From a candidate division BRC1 bacterium ADurb.Bin183 (GTDB lineage Bacteria; Sumerlaeota; Sumerlaeia; MWCT01): a DNA stretch of 64,000 nucleotides. The DNA lies in the NCBI GenBank assembly GCA_002070185.1, contig MWCT01000002.1, forward strand, positions 382,492 to 446,491. The letters run 5' to 3'. The position numbers and the translations under genes are program-made. The notes below the pieces were generated by a model, which saw only the letters and a program-made list of their open reading frames with translations, was not told the DNA's origin and made no database searches. Every line of letters begins with the position of its first letter. Position 1 is the stretch's first letter. Below, piece by piece: positions 8,478 through 17,249 of the stretch.

Positions 8478-8909
8478 ATGAAAAAAACTGCTTTATTGGG
8501 TCTGATTATCATCTTGTCTGTGATGATGTTTAGCGGCTGCAATACGCCGACGGTGAAGAAACTTGTTTGGGAAACTTACCCGCCCAAACAAAGCGATTCG
8601 GATGTTGAACTGTTTGTGGGCTCGATGGAGCGTCCGATAAAATCCATCGCCATTATTCAATCCCGTTATTTCGACGAACAGACTGCGGAAAATAAATCAA
8701 AAATGCTGGCAGATATGCGCAAGATGGGTCGCCGCATCGGCGCGGACGCTGTGGCGGATATTCGCATTTTGCCCAAGCGTTTTCAAGGTATGGTGGTTGA
8801 CGAACGGACGCCTTTCCCCGATTGGAAGCCGGGCAACACATACGCCTTTTTTATGCGCGGAACGGCTGTTGTTTATCAGGATGACAACTCGACAAGCCCT
8901 ACAGAATAG
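8478..8909 (+). CDS. Putative lipoprotein, about 143 aa
   Basis: The start is taken as the ATG at 8478 (MKKTALLGLIIILSVMMF), which has AAGGGA just upstream; an ATG 18 nt earlier lacks a ribosome site. A type II signal peptide ends at the lipobox FSGC, so the mature protein should begin with a lipidated cysteine. The rest contains RPIKSIAIIQSRYF and a block MGRRIGADAVADIRILPKRF, which resembles small outer-membrane lipoproteins that have a conserved GADA helix. It is followed after 34 nt by a pseudopilin gene and may share a message with it. The precise role is unknown. Confidence 0.75.
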   Translation: MKKTALLGLIIILSVMMFSGCNTPTVKKLVWETYPPKQSDSDVELFVGSMERPIKSIAIIQSRYFDEQTAENKSKMLADMRKMGRRIGADAVADIRILPKRFQGMVVDERTPFPDWKPGNTYAFFMRGTAVVYQDDNSTSPTE

Positions 8910-8943
8910 TTAAAATTTATTTTATTTGAAAGGAGGTGAAACC

Positions 8944-9651
8944 ATGAAAAAGGCTTTTACCTTGATTGAGCTTTTGATTGTGGTTGCGATTATTGCTATT
9001 CTGGCTGCCATAGCCGTGCCAAACTTTTTGGAGGCGCAAGTGCGCTCGAAGGTCAGCCGCGCCAAAACAGATATGCGCACGCTGGCGACGGCTATCGAGT
9101 CTTACGCCACGCAGAATAATCATTATCCTTCGCTTGTGGCGCCGAATTCGCCTTATGCGTTAACCGGCGGCGGTTCTATCAACGGTCCTTCTCCTTTTCT
9201 TCCGGGAGAAGAGGGCGTAAGTTCCCGCTTTGTTTGGCTGACAACGCCGGTAAAATTCATTTCAACGGTGTTCCGGGATCCTTTTATCAACCCAGAGGTC
9301 AAGTTTGCTTATGGACCAAATGGCGCGATTCTGCCTGCTTATGATGGGTATGATTACGTGGATGCGCGGACGCTGGGTCCGGGGGGAAGAATCGGCGGCA
9401 CAAGGGCATCGGGGGCATGTTCGGGAGCGGCGTGGCATATTGTGAGCGCGGGCCCTGATAAAAAGAATTGCTTTGGGGGCGGGGCGATGACATCCTCCTA
9501 TTCCTTGCAGTGCCATGAGGAGGGATGCGATTACGACCCTACAAATGGAACGATCAGCAAGGGGGATATTGTCCGCATCGGCGGAGGACCGGGTGTTTTC
9601 TGCGGTGTTTTGCCCGCATGGGATCGCATCCAGAACAAGAAGAATTTCTGA
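8944..9651 (+). CDS. Type II secretion/type IV pilus-like pseudopilin (GspG-like)
   Basis: The start is the ATG at 8944, 7 nt after a near-perfect AAGGAGGTG. The class III leader is short: MKKA then FTLIELLIVVAIIAIL, with Ala instead of the usual Gly before the cleavage site and Glu at mature position 5. The long hydrophobic helix is followed by VPNFLEAQVRSKVSR. The globular part has Gly-rich loops, a SAGPDKKN segment that corresponds to the end of GspG-type pseudopilins, and the tail YDPTNGTISKGDIVR. That tail recurs in the pseudopilins at 26 kb and 50 kb. No secretin, ATPase or prepilin peptidase gene is nearby, so it must use machinery encoded elsewhere. Confidence 0.9.
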   Translation: MKKAFTLIELLIVVAIIAILAAIAVPNFLEAQVRSKVSRAKTDMRTLATAIESYATQNNHYPSLVAPNSPYALTGGGSINGPSPFLPGEEGVSSRFVWLTTPVKFISTVFRDPFINPEVKFAYGPNGAILPAYDGYDYVDARTLGPGGRIGGTRASGACSGAAWHIVSAGPDKKNCFGGGAMTSSYSLQCHEEGCDYDPTNGTISKGDIVRIGGGPGVFCGVLPAWDRIQNKKNF

Positions 9652-9669
9652 TTTTTTATCTTAGATAGC

Positions 9670-9705
9670 GGCGTCTTTTATGGCGAAAGAGACGCCTGTT
9701 TTTTT
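9670..9705 (+). terminator. Rho-independent terminator after the pseudopilin
   Basis: A 7-bp perfect stem, GGCGTCT (9670-9676) with AGACGCC (9690-9696), is followed by TGTTTTTTT. It separates the pseudopilin gene from the sigma factor gene that starts at 9733. Confidence 0.75.
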
Positions 9706-9732
9706 GATATTGCCCAGCCAAAGAAAGACAAC

Positions 9733-10332
9733 GTGGGAAGCGAAACAAAACATCAAACTGGAACGGAATCCGCCCTAATTGAGCGAAGCCGGCAGGGAGA
9801 TCTGGAAGCCTTTGACAGCCTTGTCCAGATTCATCAGGATCGCATTTACAATTTGTCGCTGAGGCTTTTGGGTAACGAAGAGGACGCCCTTGATTTGGCG
9901 CAGGAGGCGTTTTGCGCCGCCTTTCGCAAAATGGGCTCATTCCGCGGCGAGGCGGCATTTTTCTCGTGGCTGTATCGGATTACTGTCAATCAGGCGAAAA
10001 ACTTTTGGCGGAAGGGCGCCCAGCGCGTGAGCGATCGGAGCGTTCCTTTGGAGCCAGCCAATAGCGAAAATGAGCGGGAATATGCGCCGCCAATTCCCAA
10101 CGGCGCTCCGAACCCTCGCCAGCAAGCCGCCGGTCATGAACTGCGCGCGATTCTGGATGAAAAAATGAACGAGCTTTCTTTTGATTTTCGGACGATTCTG
10201 TCGCTGCGGTTTATGGAGGGGCTTTCTTATGAGGAGATAGCCGAGGCGCTGGGATGCAATACGGGAACGGTCAAATCACGGCTGAACCGCGCCCGCAAAG
10301 AATTAAGAGATTTGATGGAACCTTATTTATAA
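9733..10332 (+). CDS. ECF-family RNA polymerase sigma factor
   Basis: 199 residues. Region 2 spans about residues 20-95: IYNLSLRLLGNEEDALDLAQ is the core and promoter-melting helix, followed by FRGEAAFFSWLYRITVN. Region 4 is LSLRFMEGLSYEEIAEALG then NTGTVKSRLNRARKEL near the C-terminus, a helix-turn-helix for the -35 element. The linker is Pro-rich. The start is GTG at 9733; the ribosome site is weak and no alternative fits before region 2. The next gene is a zinc anti-sigma factor 37 nt downstream, the usual pairing for an extracytoplasmic-function sigma factor that responds to envelope signals. Confidence 0.93.
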   Translation: MGSETKHQTGTESALIERSRQGDLEAFDSLVQIHQDRIYNLSLRLLGNEEDALDLAQEAFCAAFRKMGSFRGEAAFFSWLYRITVNQAKNFWRKGAQRVSDRSVPLEPANSENEREYAPPIPNGAPNPRQQAAGHELRAILDEKMNELSFDFRTILSLRFMEGLSYEEIAEALGCNTGTVKSRLNRARKELRDLMEPYL

Positions 10333-10369
10333 TGACGCATCTAAATATTAGATGGTTGAAGATGAAGAG

Positions 10370-11431
10370 ATGAAGAATTGCGAGAACATTGTTAATTTGC
10401 TGGAAGGATATCTGGCAGGCACGCTGGCAGAGGCGCAGAGGGCTGAGGTGGAGTCGCATCTTGCGGAATGCGAGTTGTGCCGAAAAGAGGTGCGTCTTTT
10501 TGATGCCTTGCGGCAGACACCCGCCGTGCCTGCGCCGCCGATATTGCGCCGTAATGTGATGGAGCGGCTGCGGGCGGAAAAGACATGTCATAAAGTTCGC
10601 ATTTTCGATAAGGTTCTGAGCCTGTTCCGATTTCGCTTTTTTGTGTGGGGCGCGGCGGCAGCGGTCATCATATTTTCCGTTGTTATCGGGATACAATTAC
10701 TGAGTCCGCGCTACTATATTGGAACTTATATTCCGGATACCTATAGGTTGCCTTCAAATATACAGGAAGATATGGTTGCAGCGAATCGAACGGCGCTTTT
10801 CAGGAATGAGGCAAGAGCGCCTGAGCTGGAAACATTCGCCGAGAGGGCGCTTCTCCGGGACGCGGACCGCGAAGCCGGCTCTGCTTTGAATATCCTCAAT
10901 CGGTTCAATGCCTCCAAAATCAAGCAGGTTCGCAAGATTGAAAAACCTGCGGAAACTTTTTATTCGTTTGAAATCTCTGTTGAAGATTTAAAAAGATTTG
11001 AAACAGCTATTAAAAACACAAACATTCGTATTGTGAAACAGCAAATGATTGTTGCCAGTGCAGACTCCGATAGCGACGCAAAAGCGCATGAAGGGGGAGC
11101 TAAAAATCTTTTTTATCAAGCCGATGAGGAATCCAATCGGTTGGGCGAGGCTTGGAAAAGAAAGGATGCGCCTGCGCTTTTAACCGCTCCGGAGCCGGTT
11201 GGCGCGCGCGTTGCCGAAACAGTTCCAGCCTTGGGAGGCGCGGCGGGAAGTCTATCGCCACAGTCGTCCTCAAACCTCAAATCGGCTGAGGTTCAAGTTG
11301 CTGATGAAAGAACAACGCCGATTGTCCGCGGGGCGGAGTCCAAATCCAAAATGATTCAGGGGACTCCCAGCCGCAAAAGCGGCGGCGATAGATATTATCA
11401 AGTGGAAATTGGCATCAGAGACCAGCCATGA
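10370..11431 (+). CDS. Membrane-spanning zinc-finger anti-sigma factor
   Basis: About 353 residues from the ATG at 10370; an ATG at 10352 is also possible, and neither has a strong ribosome site. The N-terminal cytoplasmic domain has the H-x3-C-x2-C zinc signature (SHLAECELC) of the zf-HC2/ZAS anti-sigma family. One membrane helix follows near residues 90-115 (WGAAAAVIIFSVVIGIQLL). The C-terminal two thirds is periplasmic, with a small domain containing FEISVEDLKRFETAI and a low-complexity end. It should hold the upstream ECF sigma factor inactive until an envelope cue arrives. Its stop overlaps the start of the glycosyltransferase gene by 4 nt. Confidence 0.85.
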   Translation: MKNCENIVNLLEGYLAGTLAEAQRAEVESHLAECELCRKEVRLFDALRQTPAVPAPPILRRNVMERLRAEKTCHKVRIFDKVLSLFRFRFFVWGAAAAVIIFSVVIGIQLLSPRYYIGTYIPDTYRLPSNIQEDMVAANRTALFRNEARAPELETFAERALLRDADREAGSALNILNRFNASKIKQVRKIEKPAETFYSFEISVEDLKRFETAIKNTNIRIVKQQMIVASADSDSDAKAHEGGAKNLFYQADEESNRLGEAWKRKDAPALLTAPEPVGARVAETVPALGGAAGSLSPQSSSNLKSAEVQVADERTTPIVRGAESKSKMIQGTPSRKSGGDRYYQVEIGIRDQP

Positions 11432-12612
11432 AGATTTGCCTGATTACCCGTTCGCTGCCCGTTCACCGCTCCGGCGGGATGGAAACCATCACTTGGGATC
11501 TCGCATGTGGACTTTCTCGCGGGGGGCACGGTGTCCATATTTTGACAACGGCGCATCCCAAAGGGCGCGATTTTGAAAAATTTGAGAATATATCCGTTCA
11601 TTATCTTTCCGGCACAAAACCATCGCAATATACGCCGTTTTTTTTTCCGCTCCTCAACAAGGCAATCAGGCGGCTGCATGAAGAAGAGGATTTCGATATT
11701 CTCCATTCGCAGGGATTTGCGGGGTTAACGTTTAAACCGCCTGCTAATCTGCCGATGATTATCTCGCCGCATGGAACGCTATTCAGCGAAACGCCGCTTT
11801 ACCGCAAACAGTTCGGTAAATATTCCTTTGTTGAAAAGGCTCGGATGGTTTGGCGCCATCGCTGGCGCCTTGCTATGTATCCCTTTTATCAGAGATATCT
11901 GAAAAGGGCATCGCTGATTTTGGCAGACAGCCGCTTTTCTTATGATGAATTGCGGCGCGATAGAAGTGATATCGGGGATAAGTTGCGGTTTTTGCCGTTG
12001 GGGGTGGATGTTGCCCGCATCCCGCAACCAGAGCGCTTTCTTGCGCGTCAAAGGCTGGGGCTCCCGCCCGAAAAGATAATCCTGTTCACGCTCAGCCGGC
12101 TTGAGGAAATGAAAGGCGTTGATGTCGCTTTGCAAGCCGCTGCGGCAGCAAGGGAAAAGGATTTTGAATATATCATCGGCGGAGAGGGGCGCTGGCGGGG
12201 GCGCCTTGAGAAAATGGCTCAAACCCTTGGGTTGAAACAGGTCTTTTTTCCGGGAAGAATCCCCGGCGACAAAATTCACGATTATTTGGCGGCGGCGGAT
12301 TTATTCATCTATCCTGAACTGGGGCAGCCAGCCTTCGGACTGGTTTCCATCGAGTCGCTGGCGCATGGCACGCCGGTTTTGGCATCGGCGGCGGGCGCAA
12401 CGCCGGAGATTGTGAAGCCGGAGGTCGGCTGGCTTTTCAAGCGCGGAGACACAACCCATCTTGCGGAACAATTAAGGAGCATCCTTCCCCATCTGCCGGA
12501 ATGGCGAAAACGCGCCGATTATTTGCGGCGCTATGTTGAACAAAATTTTCCGCTCGAAAGATACCTTGAGCAGACAATTCAAACATATCGGGAAGCAGCC
12601 GCGTCTCGATAA
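11428..12612 (+). CDS. Glycosyltransferase family 4
   Basis: 394 residues with the GT-B fold of family 4. The N-terminal domain starts KICLITRSLPVHRSGGMET; the Gly-rich loop binds the acceptor or donor. The C-terminal domain carries LFTLSRLEEMKGVDVALQA, then a retaining-enzyme signature EPELGQPAFGLVSIESLAHG in slightly altered form (YPELGQPAFGLVSIESLAHG), where the two acidic residues normally bind the nucleotide sugar. It probably adds a sugar to a lipid-linked glycan on the cytoplasmic side. Its ATGA overlap with the anti-sigma gene suggests that the glycan step is controlled by the sigma factor circuit. Confidence 0.9.
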   Translation: MKICLITRSLPVHRSGGMETITWDLACGLSRGGHGVHILTTAHPKGRDFEKFENISVHYLSGTKPSQYTPFFFPLLNKAIRRLHEEEDFDILHSQGFAGLTFKPPANLPMIISPHGTLFSETPLYRKQFGKYSFVEKARMVWRHRWRLAMYPFYQRYLKRASLILADSRFSYDELRRDRSDIGDKLRFLPLGVDVARIPQPERFLARQRLGLPPEKIILFTLSRLEEMKGVDVALQAAAAAREKDFEYIIGGEGRWRGRLEKMAQTLGLKQVFFPGRIPGDKIHDYLAAADLFIYPELGQPAFGLVSIESLAHGTPVLASAAGATPEIVKPEVGWLFKRGDTTHLAEQLRSILPHLPEWRKRADYLRRYVEQNFPLERYLEQTIQTYREAAASR

Positions 12613-12626
12613 CCTCTCTTTTTTTA

Positions 12627-12656
12627 TTGACTTAGCCACGCTCCATCGCCTATAAA
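12627..12656 (+). promoter_or_regulatory. Sigma-70-type promoter for adenosine deaminase
   Basis: TTGACT (12627-12632) and TATAAA (12651-12656) are 18 nt apart. They lie about 60 nt before the adenosine deaminase ATG and just after the glycosyltransferase stop, implying a separate transcript. Confidence 0.6.
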
Positions 12657-12718
12657 GAGAAATTTAATTATGCATTATGTCCATTTTTAGATAAGCGTTT
12701 TTTTCGGAGGTGATTATC

Positions 12719-13774
12719 ATGGCTGTTTCAGAAGAATGGATTCGGGCGCTGCCCAAAACGGATTTGCACTGCCACCTTGACGGCTCCTTAAGAATTGAAA
12801 CCATACTTGAACTTGCCGAGCAGCAAAAGGTCAAACTGCTGGCAGATAATCCTGATGACTTGCGCAAATTGATTGTATGCGGCGAACACACAACCAGTCT
12901 TGAGGATTATCTGCGGGGGTTTGATATCACGCTCTCGGTGCTTCAGACAGAGGACGCTCTTCGGCGGATTGCCTACGAGCTCGTGGAGGATGTAACGGCG
13001 GAAAACGTCTGGTATGTGGAGGCGCGTTTCTCCCCTATCCTTCATACGAATAAGGGTTTGAGCATGGGGCGCATTATTGAGGCGGTTCTTGCGGGGCTCA
13101 AAGAGGGGGAGAAAAAATTCGGGACGCGAGCGCGGATGATTCTCTGCGGTATGAGGAACATGAGCCCCCGCACCACGCAGTTGCTTGCCGAGCTTTGCAT
13201 CGCTTACAAATATCTGGGCGTTGTGGGATTTGATCTTGCCGGCGCGGAAGAGGATTTCCCAGCCAAGCATCACCGCGAGGCATTCGACCTTGTCCGCAGC
13301 AACAACATCAACTGCACGATTCACGCCGGCGAGTCATACGGACCGAAGAGCATCCATCAGGCAATTCATGATTGCGGCGCGCACCGCATCGGGCATGGGA
13401 CGCATCTGAAGGAGGATGGCGACCTGCTCAATTACGTGAACGACCACCGCATTCCGCTGGAAATCTGCCTGACCAGCAATCTGCATACGAAATCCATTGA
13501 CGACATCAAAAGCCATCCGCTGAGGCTCTTTTATGATTACGGGTTGCGGGTGACGGTCAACACGGACAACCGTTTGATGTCCGACACGACGGTGACAAAG
13601 GAGTTGATGCTTGCCGCGGCTGCCTTCAATTTTACGGAGAGCGAAATACGGGACATCATCATTTTTGGATTCAAGAGCGCCTTTTTGCATTATCAGGCGC
13701 GCGTGGATTTGTTAAACGAGGCGCTGCGTCGGTTGGCGGATATTAAAATTCCCGCTATTGTGGATAAATTGTAA
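12719..13774 (+). CDS. add: Adenosine deaminase
   Basis: The start is the ATG at 12719, 7 nt after GGAGGTG; an in-frame GTG at 12710 overlaps that site. The 351-residue protein hydrolyses adenosine (or a close analogue) to inosine and ammonia for purine salvage in the cytoplasm. Zinc and catalytic signatures are present: DLHCHLDGS (H17, H19), TIHAGESYG (zinc His and catalytic Glu), HRIGHGTHL and VNTDNRLMSDT (the Asp pair). Some members of this family act on other aminopurines or on aminofutalosine, so substrate is inferred. It stands alone, with its own promoter, and converges on the TPR lipoprotein gene 22 nt away. Confidence 0.9.
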   Translation: MAVSEEWIRALPKTDLHCHLDGSLRIETILELAEQQKVKLLADNPDDLRKLIVCGEHTTSLEDYLRGFDITLSVLQTEDALRRIAYELVEDVTAENVWYVEARFSPILHTNKGLSMGRIIEAVLAGLKEGEKKFGTRARMILCGMRNMSPRTTQLLAELCIAYKYLGVVGFDLAGAEEDFPAKHHREAFDLVRSNNINCTIHAGESYGPKSIHQAIHDCGAHRIGHGTHLKEDGDLLNYVNDHRIPLEICLTSNLHTKSIDDIKSHPLRLFYDYGLRVTVNTDNRLMSDTTVTKELMLAAAAFNFTESEIRDIIIFGFKSAFLHYQARVDLLNEALRRLADIKIPAIVDKL

Positions 13775-13796
13775 AAAGAGGCGTTTGCGTTTCTAA

Positions 13797-16700
13797 TCAT
13801 TCGCTCGCTTTTTTTGCCCAATATGAACCCGCGCCATCAATGAGGATAATCTTATCAACCAACGATTTTGCTTTGTCCACCTCGCCCTTTTTTGCGTAGG
13901 CGCGGGCAAGCGCCGCATAAAGGCGCGTATCGTCATCAAAAATGCATCTCTTCATTCCTATCTCGCCCCATGAGATGGCTTCATCCGCGTTGCCTTCCTT
14001 GAGTTCGATGAGAACATTCGTAGCGGCGGCGGAGGTGAGCGCGGGGGAAACGCGAAGCGCCAGCTCCGTCCACTTGCGCGCCTCTTCGATTTCGCCTTTT
14101 TCAAAGGCTACCCTCCCCAGCATGGAAAGGGTATTCTCATTAAACGGCATAAACAGTTTGCATTTTTCCAGATAGGGCTCCGCGGCAGAAAAATTGCCGA
14201 GCTGCAGATAGCATTCCACCATTGCCAGATATATCGGTTGCAGTTCCCAAACGCCGTATTTTTTAACCTTCAGCCACTCTTCAAGTTCCGCAATGCCTTT
14301 TTGTTCTTGTCCCATGCGAAGGCACATCCGCGCAGTGTCGAGTTGGGGCGTTATATGCGTTGGAAAAATTTTTTTGTACCCAATAAAATTATCAAGAGCT
14401 GATTCTTTTTGTCCCAAACGATACATAGATTCATACATCGCGAGATGAGCCTCTATTGGCAAAATGAATTCAGGGTCAAGAAGGGTTTTAAGTATGTAGT
14501 CTTTTGCCTCTTGAGGGCGGTATTGTTTTAACAAGATTTTTGCTTTTAATTCAACAGGGTATGCGTGATGATAGCGTTTAAAGCTTGCTTCCAGTTCTTC
14601 AAAACACAGCTGAGTATTGCCCTCGGCGTAGGCAATGTAGGCGCGTCCGAGAATTGAACCTCCCTGCCAAGAGTCAATCATGTCTGATTTTAAGTAATAA
14701 ATTTTTGCTTTTTCAAACTCTCCTTGAAAGAAATAATACCACCCGATATTCTGAAAAAGAAAAGCGGAACTAAGCGTTGGACCTATTTTTTGGGCGCATT
14801 TTTCAAGAGTTTCCACATATTTTTCCGGCTGCCCAACAAGGCGGTATGTTAAACCCAATTCGTATGCCAGATCATCATCATCGGGGCTCATTTCAAAGGC
14901 TTGCTTGTATAATTCAAGGGCTTTATCCCAGTATCCGTTGGCTCTGTAAGTAAACGCCGCAAGCGAAATTTTTGTAAAACCGGTCGGGGTTTTGCCGAAT
15001 ACGTTTTCAATTTCCTCAGGCGTGATGAATCTTTTTTCCTGATATTTTTTTATATGAAAATTATAGGCAATTGCATTGATATCTGCGGGGTATAGATAAA
15101 GGAAATAATTCAGAATATCGCGCGCCAGCTCGATTTCCTCAATTTTAAATGCATCCTTGTAGGAACGGGACACGACATTTTCATTGCCTGGGTCAATGGA
15201 TATATGATTATACATGGCTCTCATTAAGTCGGGGGCACTGCCGCCTTTAGAAATGTAATTATCCAACTGATAACGGAGTACGTTGAGGTTGGATTGGTCA
15301 ATTGCATACATTTTTTTTAGATATGCAGTTCCTGTGGGACCATCTCCTGTGCTTTTATACAAAACCCAGAAACATGTGTCGTAAACAAGCATATCGCGGG
15401 GGAAGAGTTTTTCAAGAGCCGGCATCACTTCTTTTACTGTTTCAAGAACATACCAAGATGTGCCGATGATATAAAGATTCGCAAGGGGACCGCATAGGAG
15501 TTCCCGTTGCCCTAAAATGACGGCATCGCGTTCGGTCAGATTCACAGAATCGTAAAAATGGGGGGCATCCGCGGAATCGGCATTGATTTCGGCAAGGGCG
15601 GATTTATGAACCTCGCGGCAGATTTTCAGAACCTTTAATGGGATGCAGTTAAGGCGGAATTGGTATGCTTGAGCATTGCCATATTGCGGTTGAAGGGTAT
15701 CAAAGATGGCGTTCAAGCGTTCATTGATATCCTCTGATTTTTTTTCGTTGTTATTTGCCAAAGATTCCAACTTTTTAAAACAATTATCCACAGATTCTTT
15801 TGATTGGTTAGAGTCGCGCTTTTGCAATAAGTCGAGCCATTTTTGCAAAAACTGTTTTTGCGCCAGATAGGTATGCACGAGCGCAAAGCGGCGGGACTCG
15901 GTGAAATCTAAATCCAGAAAAACAGAATACAGTTTATGATATATAAGCGTTGATTCGGGGTTAGATTCCACCAGTTCATTCATCAGCGATGAGGCGTCTT
16001 TGGCGGGGACTGATTGGATAAAGTAAACGAAATCTTCAGGTGATTTTACCATCAATTTCAGGGCATCCAATTGGGCGGCGGGGGTATCTTTTTCCAACGA
16101 CAAATATTTTGCGAGCGGGTCGTCCGGGCGCTGGGATACAAAGGCTTTTTTCCATTTATTGATTTCATGCGGGGATTTGTTGACGCCGGCGGAATGCAGG
16201 GCGGCTTTTGCCAATCCGGGGTTCTCGGGGTCAAGGCGGCGGGCGATGGTCGAGGCTATCAAAGAACGCAGGCTCATTTCGTCGCCTGCTTGGGTTGTGC
16301 TGCCATATAAATTAAGAGCCAGAATGGAGTAGGATTTGGAGAGGGCAATCCAGGCATCTGTGAAATTCGGGTCGGCGCGGAGCGCCTGATAAATGATGTT
16401 GATGGCTTCCATTTGGGCGGGGATTGTCAGAGATTTTTGAATTTCTATTGCCTTTTTCAGCAAATCTTGCGCTTCCTGCGTGCCATCTGATTTCGATAAA
16501 AAAGGCGCGGCGGTGTTCTCCTTGCTTAAAAGGTATTGGGCGGTTTTAAAAGCAGATTCTTCATATAGGGGCAGCGTGGCAAGGAAATTCAGTTTGACCG
16601 TCTGTGTGGCGCATTCGGTTTCCCAAAGCACGGCTACGCCTTTTGATGGTTCAATAATCTGAATCTTGTAGCGATAATTGCCGTCATCATTGCCATAGAG

Positions 16701-17171
16701 GCTTGGTATAACAAGAAGTTCGGCTTTTATTTCGTTTCCAAAATTGGCGGTCTCTATGAGATTATATGTTTTGCGGCGGCGAGCTTGGAAATTGGGCGCG
16801 ATGAGTTTTTTTTCCAAGGCGGCGTCAATAACAGCGGAGCGGCGCGGCGTGCGTATGTTTCCATACATTTCAAGGAGCGTATTGACAAGAGCGGGAAAGT
16901 AATGCCTGTTTTGATAATTGCCGGGCGCGTAGGAGCCGTTCACGCAAGCCATCGGCATAACCACGACTTTTGCTGGCATGAGCGGGGCTTCCATGTATGA
17001 TTCTTTTTTTTCTTGTTCGGAATTATCAACTTTGGGCGGAGGCGGGTTATCTTTTTTGCGCGCCAGCACTTGTTCAGCATAGGATGTGACTTGCGGCTGA
17101 TTAGTTTCCTTATCCTTGCCGCAGGAGGATAAAAAAATAATACATAAAAAAAAGAGGGCAGCTTTTCTCAT
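13797..17171 (-). CDS. Large TPR lipoprotein, about 1124 aa
   Basis: The start is taken as the ATG at 17171 (MRKAALFFLCIIFLSSC), with GGAG upstream, because it gives a clean lipoprotein signal with lipobox LSSC; the frame extends 23 codons further but that would bury the signal. After a Lys/Glu/Pro linker comes a domain with PAKVVVMPMACVNGSYAPG and AELLVIPSLYGNDDGNYRYK, which resembles the nucleotide-free TolB/CsgG-like N-terminal folds of surface lipoproteins. The remaining 800 or so residues are helical pairs with TPR hallmarks, for example WDKALELYKQAFEMSPDDDD and GEVDKAKSLVDKI. It is probably a scaffold in the periplasm or on the outer membrane. Function unknown. Confidence 0.8.
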   Translation of the reverse strand: MRKAALFFLCIIFLSSCGKDKETNQPQVTSYAEQVLARKKDNPPPPKVDNSEQEKKESYMEAPLMPAKVVVMPMACVNGSYAPGNYQNRHYFPALVNTLLEMYGNIRTPRRSAVIDAALEKKLIAPNFQARRRKTYNLIETANFGNEIKAELLVIPSLYGNDDGNYRYKIQIIEPSKGVAVLWETECATQTVKLNFLATLPLYEESAFKTAQYLLSKENTAAPFLSKSDGTQEAQDLLKKAIEIQKSLTIPAQMEAINIIYQALRADPNFTDAWIALSKSYSILALNLYGSTTQAGDEMSLRSLIASTIARRLDPENPGLAKAALHSAGVNKSPHEINKWKKAFVSQRPDDPLAKYLSLEKDTPAAQLDALKLMVKSPEDFVYFIQSVPAKDASSLMNELVESNPESTLIYHKLYSVFLDLDFTESRRFALVHTYLAQKQFLQKWLDLLQKRDSNQSKESVDNCFKKLESLANNNEKKSEDINERLNAIFDTLQPQYGNAQAYQFRLNCIPLKVLKICREVHKSALAEINADSADAPHFYDSVNLTERDAVILGQRELLCGPLANLYIIGTSWYVLETVKEVMPALEKLFPRDMLVYDTCFWVLYKSTGDGPTGTAYLKKMYAIDQSNLNVLRYQLDNYISKGGSAPDLMRAMYNHISIDPGNENVVSRSYKDAFKIEEIELARDILNYFLYLYPADINAIAYNFHIKKYQEKRFITPEEIENVFGKTPTGFTKISLAAFTYRANGYWDKALELYKQAFEMSPDDDDLAYELGLTYRLVGQPEKYVETLEKCAQKIGPTLSSAFLFQNIGWYYFFQGEFEKAKIYYLKSDMIDSWQGGSILGRAYIAYAEGNTQLCFEELEASFKRYHHAYPVELKAKILLKQYRPQEAKDYILKTLLDPEFILPIEAHLAMYESMYRLGQKESALDNFIGYKKIFPTHITPQLDTARMCLRMGQEQKGIAELEEWLKVKKYGVWELQPIYLAMVECYLQLGNFSAAEPYLEKCKLFMPFNENTLSMLGRVAFEKGEIEEARKWTELALRVSPALTSAAATNVLIELKEGNADEAISWGEIGMKRCIFDDDTRLYAALARAYAKKGEVDKAKSLVDKIILIDGAGSYWAKKASE

Positions 17172-17249
17172 TTCACCGCTCCGCTTGATATAATCTTCAA
17201 TACAAAGGTGTTTGTGAGATAGCTGCCCGCGATTTGTCAATGTTAAACG

